Assembly: GCF_036014175.1 (NCBI RefSeq)
Contig: NZ_CP107917.1
Span: 2,852,001 to 2,916,000 of the forward strand
Direction: 5' to 3'
Source: Streptomyces sp. NBC_00443
Lineage (GTDB): Bacteria; Actinomycetota; Actinomycetes; Streptomycetales; Streptomycetaceae
DNA: 64,000 bases
Each line of letters starts with the position of its first letter. Positions within the stretch are counted from its first letter, which is position 1. This document shows positions 8,925 to 19,222 of this stretch, one piece after another. A program made the translations under genes and the position numbers. The notes under the pieces were generated by a model. It made no database searches, was not told where the DNA came from, and saw only the letters and a list, made by a program, of their open reading frames with translations.

Positions 8925-9431
8925 ATGTCCTTCACGTACGCCGACGTCGGCGCGACCCGGGAGAACGGCTTCTGCCCGCCCGGCTTCCACCCCCTGCACG
9001 TGCGCACCCGCATAGGCGAGGGCGAGGACGTCTTCCGCAGAGCCTCCGAAGCGGTCATGACCTGGGAGATGCACCGCTCGATGGGCGTCGGCATAGAGGC
9101 GTCGGCCGACCGCGCGGCCCCCGAGGTCGACGTGACGGTCACCCTGGCCGGGCTGATCAGGGCTCCGTGCCGGGTGGTCTGGACGGCGGAGGAGTACCGC
9201 CGGGTGGGCTGGGCCTACGGCACGCTTTCCGGTCATCCTGAATGCGGCGAGGAGGCCTTCCTCGTGGACCGCACGGGGGACGGGACGGTGTGGCTGACCG
9301 TGCAGGCCTTCAGCCGCGCGGCCAAGTGGTATGCGCGGGCGGCGGGACCTGCGACGCGGGGGTTCCAGCACGCGTACGCGCGACGGTGCGGCAATGTGCT
9401 GCGGCAGCTGTGCGAGGCCGAGGGGGACTGA
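8925..9431 (+). CDS. DUF1990 family protein
   Basis: A 168-residue soluble protein with no signal peptide or membrane segment. The sequence fits the DUF1990 family: an N-terminal TYADVGATR stretch, central FRRASEAVMTWEMHRSMGV and a C-terminal FQHAYARRCGNVLRQL helix. The family has no settled biochemical role. The ATG directly follows the terminator stem, so its promoter must lie within or just before that stem, or it depends on read-through. The gene converges on glgP with 34 bases between the stops. Confidence 0.75.
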   Translation: MSFTYADVGATRENGFCPPGFHPLHVRTRIGEGEDVFRRASEAVMTWEMHRSMGVGIEASADRAAPEVDVTVTLAGLIRAPCRVVWTAEEYRRVGWAYGTLSGHPECGEEAFLVDRTGDGTVWLTVQAFSRAAKWYARAAGPATRGFQHAYARRCGNVLRQLCEAEGD

Positions 9432-9465
9432 AAGACACCGACACCGCAGCCCCCCCTCGACGCCG

Positions 9466-12084
9466 TCACCGCAGTAGGGCCCCCGCCCCCTCCCCCACAT
9501 CCTCGGAAGGCACCGCCACCAGCCCCAGCTCCGCACTCGACGCCAGCAGCCGATGCGACGGCAGGATCCGGACGGTGTAGCCGTAGGGACCCGTCCGGTC
9601 CAGGGAGAGCGGGCCCTCGTACACCCAGCGGCCCTCCGGGTCCGGGCTCCCCGTCGGCTTCAGCGGAACCGTCGAGGCGTCCGCGATGCGGTCCTGTGAG
9701 TCGACGCGGCCCGAGACCGCCTGGACCTCGACGTCCTCCGGCCCGAGGTCGCCGAGGCCCACGCGGACCCGGAGGCTGAGCGCCGAGCCGAGTTCCGCGG
9801 TGGGTGTCGCCGCCGACGTCTCCACGTGGTCGACCGTGACGCCGTGCCAGGCCGAACGCACCCGCGCCTTCCAGCCTGCGAGCTCACGCGCCGCGTCCGG
9901 CGTCATCGCGCGGTGGGCGTGGGCGGCCGGGGTGTAGAGGCGCTCCACGTACTCACGGACCATCCTGCCCGCCAGGACCTTCGGGCCGAGCAGGGTCAGG
10001 GTCTGGCGGACCATCTCGATCCAGCGGTCCGGCAGGCCGCCCTGGCCCTGCTCGTAGAAGCGCGGGGTCACCCGCTGCTCCAGCAGGTCGTACAGCGCCG
10101 CCGCCTCTACGTCGTCCCGGTGGTCCGGGTCCGTGCCGGTGCCGTCCGCGGTGGGGATGGCCCAGCCGAAGTCGGGCTGGAACCACTCGTCCCACCAGCC
10201 GTCCAGGACGGAGAGGTTGAGGCAGCCGTTCAGCGCCGCCTTCATGCCGGAGGTGCCGCAGGCCTCCAGGGGGCGCAGCGGGTTGTTGAGCCAGATGTCG
10301 CAGCCCGGGTAGAGCTTCTGGGCCATCGCCATGCCGTAGTCCGGGAGGAAGACGATGCGATGCCTGACCCGCGGGTCGTCGGCGAACCTCACCAGCTCCT
10401 GGACCAGGCGCTTGCCGCCGTCGTCCGCCGGGTGCGCCTTGCCCGCCACCACGATCTGGATGGGCCGCTCCGGGTGCAGCAGCAGGTCCATCAGCCGGTC
10501 GCGGTCCCGCAGCATCAGCGTCAGCCGCTTGTACGACGGGACCCGCCGCGCGAACCCGATCGTCAGGACGTCGGGGTCGAGGACTCCGTCGATCCAGCCC
10601 AGCTCGGCCGTCCCGGCGCCGCGTTGCCGCCAGGAGGTGCGCAGGCGGTCCCGCACCTCCGTCACCAGTTGCTCGCGCAGGTTCCGGCGCAGCTCCCAGA
10701 CTTCCTGGTCGGGGATCTCCGCGACCGCGTCCCAGCGGTCCGAGCCACCGACGGTCATGGCGTCCTCGGTGCGCTGGGCGCCGATCTGGCGGGCGCCGAG
10801 CCGGTAGACCTCGGGGGCGACCCAGGTCGGGGCGTGGACGCCGTTGGTCACGGAGGTGATCGGCACCTCGTCGGGGTCGAACCCCGGCCACAGGCCCGAG
10901 AACATCTCGCGGCTGACGTTGCCGTGGAGCAGCGAGACGCCGTTCGCGCGCTGGCCCAGGCGCAGGCCCATCACCGCCATGTTGAACAGATTGGGCTCGC
11001 CGCCCGGGTAGGTCTCCATGCCGAGCTGGAGGATCCGCCCGACCTCGATGCCCGGGAGCTCGGCGTCGGGGCCGAAGTGGTGGGCGACCAGCTCACGGTC
11101 GAAGCGGTCGATGCCGGCCGGGACGGGCGTGTGGGTGGTGAAGACAGTGCCGGCGCGCACGGCTTCCAGCGCCGGGTCGAAGTCCATGCCCGCGACGCAG
11201 AGTTCGGCGATGCGTTCGAGCCCGAGGAAGCCGGCATGACCTTCGTTGGTGTGGAAGACCTCGGGTTCGGGGTGGCCGGTCAGGCGGCAGTACGTCCGGA
11301 CCGCCCGCACTCCTCCTATGCCCAGCAGCATCTCCTGCAGCAGCCGGTGCTCGCTGCCGCCGCCGTAGAGCCGGTCGGTCACGCCGCGTTCGCCGAGGTC
11401 GTTCTCCTCGACGTCCGAGTCGAGCATCAGCAGCGGGACGCGGCCGACCTGGGCGAGCCAGACGCGGGCGTGCAGCTGCCTGCCGCCGGGCAGGGCGATG
11501 GAGACCTGGGCGGGGGTGCCGTCGGTTTCCTTCAGGAGCGTGACCGGCAGTTCGTTGGGGTCCAGGACCGGGTAGTGCTCCTGCTGCCAGCCGTCGCGGG
11601 ACAGGGTCTGCCGGAAGTAGCCGTGCCGGTACAGCAGGCCGACCCCGATGAGGGGTACGCCGAGGTCGCTGGCCGCCTTGAGGTGGTCGCCGGCGAGGAT
11701 GCCGAGGCCGCCGGAGTACTGGGGCAGGGCGGCCGTGATGCCGAACTCGGGTGAGAAGTAGGCGACGGCGGTGGGCAGTTCGGCGGACTGGTCCTGGTAC
11801 CAGCGCTCGCCCGTGACGTAGTCGTTCAGGTCACCGGCGACCGCGGCCAGCCGGCGCAGGAAGGGGCTGTCCTCGGCCAGCTCCGCGAGCCGCCCGGGCG
11901 ACACGCTGCCCAGCAGCCGTACGGGGTCGTTGCCCGAGGCGGCCCAGCACTCGGGGTCGACGGACTGGAAGAGATCGCGGGTCTCCGCATGCCAGGACCA
12001 GCGCAGATTACGCGCCAGATCGCTCAGGGGCCGGAGGGGTTCGGGGAGCACTGGACGGACGGTGAATCGACGGATCGCCTTCAC
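9466..12084 (-). CDS. glgP: Alpha-glucan (glycogen/maltodextrin) phosphorylase
   Basis: An 872-residue enzyme releasing glucose-1-phosphate from alpha-1,4-glucans with phosphate. The N-terminal ~110 residues form the DUF3417-type domain of the actinobacterial, AgpA-type phosphorylases; the GT35 fold follows. The pyridoxal-phosphate lysine is in EACGTSGMKAALNG. The start is GTG at 12084 with GAGGTGG suitably upstream, and the opening MKAIRRFTVRP fits the family. It is transcribed away from the subtilase and sits one gene from the divergently oriented glgE operon, so breakdown and synthesis of the same polymer are encoded side by side. The final ~120 residues are a beta-rich tail common in this subfamily. 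No frameshift seen. Confidence 0.93.
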   Translation of the reverse strand: MKAIRRFTVRPVLPEPLRPLSDLARNLRWSWHAETRDLFQSVDPECWAASGNDPVRLLGSVSPGRLAELAEDSPFLRRLAAVAGDLNDYVTGERWYQDQSAELPTAVAYFSPEFGITAALPQYSGGLGILAGDHLKAASDLGVPLIGVGLLYRHGYFRQTLSRDGWQQEHYPVLDPNELPVTLLKETDGTPAQVSIALPGGRQLHARVWLAQVGRVPLLMLDSDVEENDLGERGVTDRLYGGGSEHRLLQEMLLGIGGVRAVRTYCRLTGHPEPEVFHTNEGHAGFLGLERIAELCVAGMDFDPALEAVRAGTVFTTHTPVPAGIDRFDRELVAHHFGPDAELPGIEVGRILQLGMETYPGGEPNLFNMAVMGLRLGQRANGVSLLHGNVSREMFSGLWPGFDPDEVPITSVTNGVHAPTWVAPEVYRLGARQIGAQRTEDAMTVGGSDRWDAVAEIPDQEVWELRRNLREQLVTEVRDRLRTSWRQRGAGTAELGWIDGVLDPDVLTIGFARRVPSYKRLTLMLRDRDRLMDLLLHPERPIQIVVAGKAHPADDGGKRLVQELVRFADDPRVRHRIVFLPDYGMAMAQKLYPGCDIWLNNPLRPLEACGTSGMKAALNGCLNLSVLDGWWDEWFQPDFGWAIPTADGTGTDPDHRDDVEAAALYDLLEQRVTPRFYEQGQGGLPDRWIEMVRQTLTLLGPKVLAGRMVREYVERLYTPAAHAHRAMTPDAARELAGWKARVRSAWHGVTVDHVETSAATPTAELGSALSLRVRVGLGDLGPEDVEVQAVSGRVDSQDRIADASTVPLKPTGSPDPEGRWVYEGPLSLDRTGPYGYTVRILPSHRLLASSAELGLVAVPSEDVGEGAGALLR

Positions 12085-12405
12085 ATTCCACCTCGGGCAG
12101 CGCGTGGCAGGGGACCCACGGCGGTGTGGGTCCCGTCATCGCCACCGACAGTATCGGTATGCGGGGGTTCGCAACCACCGTGCGTTTTGTGGGTGTCAAG
12201 CGCGAGGAACAGATCCCGTCCGTCCGGAAAACGCCGCAACCTTTGCGGATCCCCCATGCCCGGTATGGCCGATTCCGCCCCCGTAGGCCTCCTTGTGGCG
12301 ACTTCTCACGCCACGAGAGGCTGACTGGTGGCGCACCGACCCGAGCGGGGTGCACCCCGTGTTCCAGGGCCGTAGTGCGCCGAGTTGAGGAGGGGAACTC
12401 ACACC
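12085..12405. other. Intergenic gap between divergent glgP and subtilase genes
   Basis: 321 bases containing the starts and presumably both promoters of two divergent genes. I see a short imperfect dyad (ACCGA-CAGTA-TCGGT, about 12146-12160) and the subtilase ribosome-binding site GAGGAGGGG at 12387-12395. No small gene, RNA or strong promoter hexamers could be supported. Confidence 0.5.
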
Positions 12406-13608
12406 ATGGCACGGACGCGCATCCGGCGTCTGCGCCGGGCCGGTGGTCTGACCGCGGTGACCTGTGTCGTCGCACTTTCGGCCACCACCATGCCCGCGCA
12501 CGCCGCACCGGAGGGACAGATACTCGGCGCCGGGGACCCCGGCTCCGTCAGCGGCAGTTACCTGGTGACGCTCAAGGGGGGAACGAAAGCACCGTCGACG
12601 GCCGGAAAGAGCCTCGCCGAGAAGTACGGGGCGAAAATAAGCCATACCTACGGCACGGTCCTCAACGGCTACGCCGTCCAGGCCGACGAGAGACAGGCCA
12701 AGCGGCTCGCGGCGGACTCCCGGGTCGCGTCGGTCGTCCAGGACACCCGGGTGACCCTGGACCACACGCAGAAGAACCCGCCGTCCTGGGGGCTGGACCG
12801 CATAGACCAGCGGAACCTGCCGCTGGACAGGAGCTACACCTGGCCGGAGTCGGCGGGCGGCGGAGTGACGGTGTACGTGATCGACACCGGCATCCGCATC
12901 TCGCACAAGGACTTCGGGGGCCGGGCAAGCTACGGCTGGGACTTCGTCGGCAACGACAGGACCGCGAGCGACGGCAACGGCCACGGCACCCATGTCGCCG
13001 GCACCATCGCGGGCAAGCGGTACGGCGTCGCCAAGAACGCCAAGGTCGTCGCCGTGCGGGTCCTCGACAACGCCGGCGGCGGCAGCACGGCCGACGTCAT
13101 CGCCGGCATCGACTGGGTGACCAGGCACGCCAGGAAGCCGGCGGTCGCCAACGTCAGCCTCGGCGGCTACCGCAACACGCAACTGGACGCCGCCGTACGC
13201 AACTCCATCGCGTCCGGCGTCACCTACACGGTCGCGGCGGGCAACGACGGGCTGCCGGCCGGCCGGTACTCCCCCGCTGCCGTGCGGGAGGCCATCACCG
13301 TGGGCGCCACCGACAGAAAGGACGCGCGGGCGGGCTTCTCCAACTTCGGTTCGGCTCTGGACGTATTCGCCCCGGGCGTCTCCATCACCTCCGCGTCGTA
13401 CGCAAATGACACCGGCAAGGTGACCTACTCCGGTACGTCGATGGCGGCGCCGCACACGGCGGGTGCGGCCGCGCTCTATCTGGCCGACCATCCCAAGGCG
13501 AAACCCGCTCAGGTGTCCAAGGCCCTGGTGGCACAGGCCGCCACCGGCAAGGTCTCCGGGCGGGGGCTCGGTTCGCCGAACAAACTCCTGCAGGTGCCGG
13601 GCTCATAG
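12406..13608 (+). CDS. Secreted S8 (subtilisin-like) serine protease
   Basis: A 400-residue preproprotein: Sec signal peptide ([21 protein letters not shown]), an I9-type propeptide (YLVTLKGGT through VVQDTRVTL) and the catalytic domain. The triad is Asp160 (VYVIDTGIR), His193 (GHGTHVAGT) and Ser345 ([11 protein letters not shown]); the oxyanion Asn lies in VAAGNDG. The arrangement matches secreted actinobacterial proteases of the proteinase K-like group. ATG 12406 is chosen over the in-frame TTG at 12385 because GAGGAGGGG lies between them. No C-terminal binding domain. A perfect hairpin terminator follows. Likely function is extracellular proteolysis during growth or development. Confidence 0.93.
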   Translation: MARTRIRRLRRAGGLTAVTCVVALSATTMPAHAAPEGQILGAGDPGSVSGSYLVTLKGGTKAPSTAGKSLAEKYGAKISHTYGTVLNGYAVQADERQAKRLAADSRVASVVQDTRVTLDHTQKNPPSWGLDRIDQRNLPLDRSYTWPESAGGGVTVYVIDTGIRISHKDFGGRASYGWDFVGNDRTASDGNGHGTHVAGTIAGKRYGVAKNAKVVAVRVLDNAGGGSTADVIAGIDWVTRHARKPAVANVSLGGYRNTQLDAAVRNSIASGVTYTVAAGNDGLPAGRYSPAAVREAITVGATDRKDARAGFSNFGSALDVFAPGVSITSASYANDTGKVTYSGTSMAAPHTAGAAALYLADHPKAKPAQVSKALVAQAATGKVSGRGLGSPNKLLQVPGS

Positions 13609-13634
13609 CGGCCTCTTCACGCCGAATTACAGGC

Positions 13635-13665
13635 ACCGGCCCCGTTCATGCGGAACGGGGCCGGT
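13635..13665 (+). terminator. Terminator after S8 protease gene
   Basis: Perfect 13-bp stem (13635-13647 ACCGGCCCCGTTC with 13653-13665), 5-base loop, followed by TTGTGTG. Confidence 0.85.
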
Positions 13666-13666
13666 C

Positions 13667-13695
13667 TTGTGTGTAGACATACGCGTGAGTAGTTA
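13667..13695 (+). promoter_or_regulatory. Predicted sigma70-type promoter for the glgE operon
   Basis: TTGTGT (13667-13672), 17 bases, TAGTTA (13690-13695). It lies immediately after the previous terminator and about 150 bases before glgE. A second AT-rich patch (TAGGGT near 13724) is a weaker alternative. Confidence 0.4.
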
Positions 13696-13846
13696 ACAAA
13701 GTGCCGGATTGCGTACCCGAATAGGGTGGGAAGGCTCCAGCGGTAACCCCACCCGTGCGCCCCCGGGCGCGCGCCGGAACGAACCACGCAGGACCCACCT
13801 CCCCACAGCCATCCGCCCACCCAAGATGACGCGGACAGGAGCGGTC

Positions 13847-15953
13847 ATGCCCGCCATGCACCACCAGTCGTCCTCACCCCCGACGTCGCGCACCGAAGCA
13901 CCTCCAGCCCCCCGCACCGTCACCGCCGACCCCGGACCGCCGGCTCCGGAGCGACCCTCCGTGAACGACACGGCAAGTGGTGTCGGGCGCATACCCGTTC
14001 TCGACGTCCGCCCGGTCGTCCAGCACGGGCGCAGGCCCGCGAAGGCCGTGACCGGCGAGACCTTCGAGATCTCGGCGACCGTGTTCCGGGAGGGACATGA
14101 CGCCGTCGCCGCCAATGCCGTACTGACCGACCCGGACGGCCGGCCCGGCCCCTGGACGCCGATGCGCGAACTCGCCCCGGGCACCGACCGCTGGGGCGCC
14201 ACCGTCACCGCCGGCGAGCCGGGCCGCTGGACCTACCGGGTCGAGGCCTGGGGCGATCCGGTGGCCACCTGGCGGCACCACGCCCAGATCAAGATCCCGG
14301 CCGGGATGGACACGGAACTGGTTCTGGAGGAGGGCGCGCGGCTGTACGGGCGCGCGGCCGCCGAGATCCCCGAGAGCGAGGGACGGTCGGTGATCCTCGC
14401 GGCCGTCGAGGCGCTGCGGGACGAGAACCGTCCGGCCGCCTGGCGGCTGGCGGCCGCGTTGACGCCCGAGGTGGACGCGGTGTTGGGGCGGTATCCGCTG
14501 CGGGACCTGGTCACCGCCTCGGACCCGCTGCCCCTGCTGGTGGAGCGGGAGCGGGCCCTGTTCGGCTCCTGGTACGAGTTCTTCCCCCGCTCCGAGGGCA
14601 CCCCCGAGCAGCCCCACGGCACCTTCCGCACCGCCGCCCGCCGGCTGCCCGCGATCGCCGCCATGGGCTTCGACGTGGTCTACCTACCGCCCGTCCACCC
14701 GATCGGCACCACCTTCCGCAAAGGCCCCAACAACACCCTGTCCGCCGGCACCGACGACGTCGGCGTGCCCTGGGCCATCGGCTCCCCCGAGGGCGGCCAC
14801 GACGCCGTCCACCCCGGCCTCGGCACCCTCGACGACTTCGACTGGTTCGTCGCCCGGGCCGGCGAACTCGGCCTGGAAGTCGCCCTCGACTTCGCCCTGC
14901 AGTGCTCCCCCGACCACCCCTGGGTCGACAAACACCCCGAGTGGTTCCACCACCGCCCCGACGGCACCATCGCCCACGCCGAGAACCCGCCGAAGAAGTA
15001 CCAGGACATCTACCCCATCGCCTTCGACGCCGACATGGACGGCCTGGTCGAGGAGACCCTGCGCATCCTGCGCCACTGGATGGCCCACGGCGTGCGCATC
15101 TTCCGCGTCGACAACCCGCACACCAAACCCGTCGTGTTCTGGCAGCAGGTCATCACCGACATCGGCCGCACCGACCCCGACGTCATCTTCCTCGCCGAGG
15201 CCTTCACCCGCCCCGCGATGATGCACACCCTCGCCCAGATCGGCTTCCAGCAGTCCTACACCTACTTCACCTGGCGCAACGGCAAACAGGAACTCACCGA
15301 CTACCTCACCGAACTGTCCGGCGAAGCAGCCGCCTACATGCGGCCCAACTTCTTCGCCAACACCCCCGACATCCTGCACGCCTTCCTCCAGAACGGCGGC
15401 CGCCCCGCCTTCGAACTCCGCGCCGTCCTCGCCGCCACCCTCTCCCCACCTGGGGCATCTACAGCGGCTACGAACTCTGCGAGAACACCGCACTGCGCAA
15501 GGGCAGCGAGGAGTACCTGAACTCGGAGAAGTACCAGCTACGCCCCCGCGACTGGGAAGCGGCCGAGCGCGCAGGCCGCACCATCACGCCCCTCCTCACC
15601 CAGCTCAACGCCGTCCGGCGGGCAAATCCGGCCCTGCGGCAGTTGCGCGACCTCCACTTCCACCACGCGGATCAGGAAGCGGTGATCGCGTACTCGAAGC
15701 GCAGCGGATCGAACACGGTTCTGGTGGTCGCCAACCTCGACCCGCACCACACCCAGGAGGCCACGGTCTCGTTGGACATGCCGCAACTCGGCCTCGACTG
15801 GCACGAGTCGGTGCCGGTGCGCGACGAGCTCACCGGCGAGACCTATCACTGGGGCAGGGCGAATTACGTGCGTCTCGAACCGGGCACTCGCCCCGCGCAC
15901 ATCCTCACCGTCCTGCGACCGTCCACCCCGCAGATCGGAGGGTCACCCACAAA

Positions 15954-15957
<4 letters not shown>
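13847..15957 (+). CDS. glgE: Alpha-1,4-glucan:maltose-1-phosphate maltosyltransferase, apparent frameshift at 15444-15447
   Basis: GlgE extends alpha-glucan chains with maltose-1-phosphate. Read across one frameshift the protein is about 703 residues, a GH13 fold with an N-terminal extension. The nucleophile Asp422 is in [10 protein letters not shown] and the acid/base Glu451 in FLAEAFTRP, 29 residues apart as in characterised GlgE. The frame breaks at a CCCC run (15444-15447); one more C gives [20 protein letters not shown], a conserved GH13 segment, so the break is almost surely a one-base deletion artefact or a fresh mutation. Start is ATG 13847 with GGAG 5 bases upstream; ATG 13826 is a weaker alternative. 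The stop overlaps the treS start (ATGA). Confidence 0.9.
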
Positions 15958-17654
<1,697 letters not shown>

Positions 17655-17657
17655 GAG

Positions 17658-17691
17658 CCCGGGCGGGGCGGTTTCTCCCGCCCCGCCCGGG
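17658..17691 (+). terminator. Intra-operon hairpin between treS and mak
   Basis: Perfect 14-bp stem (17658-17671 CCCGGGCGGGGCGG with 17678-17691) and 6-base loop. It lies within an operon whose next gene continues on the same strand, so it may terminate only part of transcription or stabilise the glgE-treS message. Confidence 0.7.
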
Positions 17692-17740
17692 GCACGCATC
17701 AGTAACCACCCCGCCCGGTCCGGGGAAAGGACGTGACGCC

Positions 17741-19222
17741 ATGTCGAAAGCCGTCACCCGCACCCTCACGACCTCACCAGGTCTCCTCGCCTCGCTGGAC
17801 CCCTTGCTGCGGGAGTGGCTGCCACGGCAGCGCTGGTTCGCGGGCAAGGGCCGTCCAATCACCGGGTTCTCGCTGGTGGCGGCCACCGAACTGCTGCCGC
17901 CCGGCGGCAAGCTGGGCCTGTACCACCTGCTCGTGCGCGCGCATCAGGCCATCGCGCCGGTGCCGGGCGCGCCCGAGCAGCCCGCCGACTGCTACCAGCT
18001 GTTGATAGGCGAGCGCGAGGCCCTGCCGCCCCGGCTGGCGCCCGCGCTGATCGGACACGTGGCCGACGGCCCGCTCGCCGGACGCACGGTGTACGACGCC
18101 CTGTACGACACCCGTCCCACCGAGCTGCTCCTGGAGGCGCTGCGCACCGGAGCCCGGATCGGCGGCCTGCGCTTCGAGCGGGACGACAGCCATGAGATCC
18201 GGTCCGGTCTGGTGCCGCGCCTGGTCACGTCCGAACAGTCGAACTCGTCGGTCGTCTACGGCGATACGTTCATTCTGAAGCTGCTGCGCCGGGTCGTGCC
18301 CGGCGTCAACCCCGACCTGGAGCTTCCTTTGGCGCTGGCCCGCGAGGGCTGCGACCGGGTCCCCGCGCCGACGGCGTGGATCCGGGCGGAGCTGACGCCT
18401 GCCGGGGCAACGGCGGACGAGGCGTATGTGCTGGGCGTGCTGCAGCCGTTCGTACAGGGCGCCACGGACGGCTGGGAGCTGGCGTTGCGCGAGCTGGCCA
18501 AGGGTGAGGACTTCGCGTCCGCGGCACGGGCGCTCGGGCGCGCGACCGCCGAGGTGCACACCGCACTGGCCCGCACGCTGCCGACCGTCACCCTCGGGCA
18601 CACGCAGGTGCAGCAGCTGGTCGACGGCATGGTCGAGCGGCTCGACGCGGCCGCGCAGGCGGTGCCGGCGCTGCGGCCGTACGCGCCCGGCCTGCGCTCC
18701 GCCTTCGAGGCGCTGGCCGGCCTCGCCGCCGAGGGTTGCACCTGGACCGCCCAGCGCATCCACGGCGACCTGCACCTCGGGCAGTGCCTGCGCTCACCCA
18801 GCGGGCAGTGGTGGCTGATCGACTTCGAGGGCGAGCCGTCGAAGCCGCTGGCCGAACGGCGGATGCCGCAGCCGCCGGTGCGGGACGTCGCGGGCATGCT
18901 GCGTTCCTTCGACTACGCGGCCCACTCGGCCGACCCGTCGGTACCGGGCTGGGCCAACACCTGCCGGGCCGCCTACTGCTCCGGATACGCACAGGTCAGC
19001 GGCGCCGATCCGCGGACGGATCCGGTGCTGCTGCGTGCGTACGAGACTGACAAGGCGATCTACGAGGTCGTCTACGAGGCCCGCCACCGCCCCGACTGGC
19101 TGCCGGTACCGCTGTCCGCCATAAGCCGGCTGGCCGCGGGCGCCGACACCTCGTCCCCCGCCACCCCCTCCACCCTCTCGATCCCCTCATCCCCACCTGC
19201 GCCTAGGAGGCCCTCCCCGTGA
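17741..19222 (+). CDS. mak: Maltokinase
   Basis: A 493-residue kinase (also called Pep2) that phosphorylates maltose to maltose-1-phosphate, the GlgE donor. It has an aminoglycoside-phosphotransferase-like fold: the N-terminal cap opens with LREWLPRQRWFAGKGR, the catalytic loop is RIHGDLHLGQCL and the metal-binding loop LIDFEGEP. ATG 17741 follows GGGGAAAGGA. The C-terminus runs into a Ser/Pro/Thr-rich tail of about 25 residues, likely disordered. The stop overlaps the glgB GTG (GTGA), so kinase and branching enzyme are translationally coupled. Together glgE, treS, mak and glgB encode the whole route from trehalose to branched glucan. Confidence 0.93.
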   Translation: MSKAVTRTLTTSPGLLASLDPLLREWLPRQRWFAGKGRPITGFSLVAATELLPPGGKLGLYHLLVRAHQAIAPVPGAPEQPADCYQLLIGEREALPPRLAPALIGHVADGPLAGRTVYDALYDTRPTELLLEALRTGARIGGLRFERDDSHEIRSGLVPRLVTSEQSNSSVVYGDTFILKLLRRVVPGVNPDLELPLALAREGCDRVPAPTAWIRAELTPAGATADEAYVLGVLQPFVQGATDGWELALRELAKGEDFASAARALGRATAEVHTALARTLPTVTLGHTQVQQLVDGMVERLDAAAQAVPALRPYAPGLRSAFEALAGLAAEGCTWTAQRIHGDLHLGQCLRSPSGQWWLIDFEGEPSKPLAERRMPQPPVRDVAGMLRSFDYAAHSADPSVPGWANTCRAAYCSGYAQVSGADPRTDPVLLRAYETDKAIYEVVYEARHRPDWLPVPLSAISRLAAGADTSSPATPSTLSIPSSPPAPRRPSP

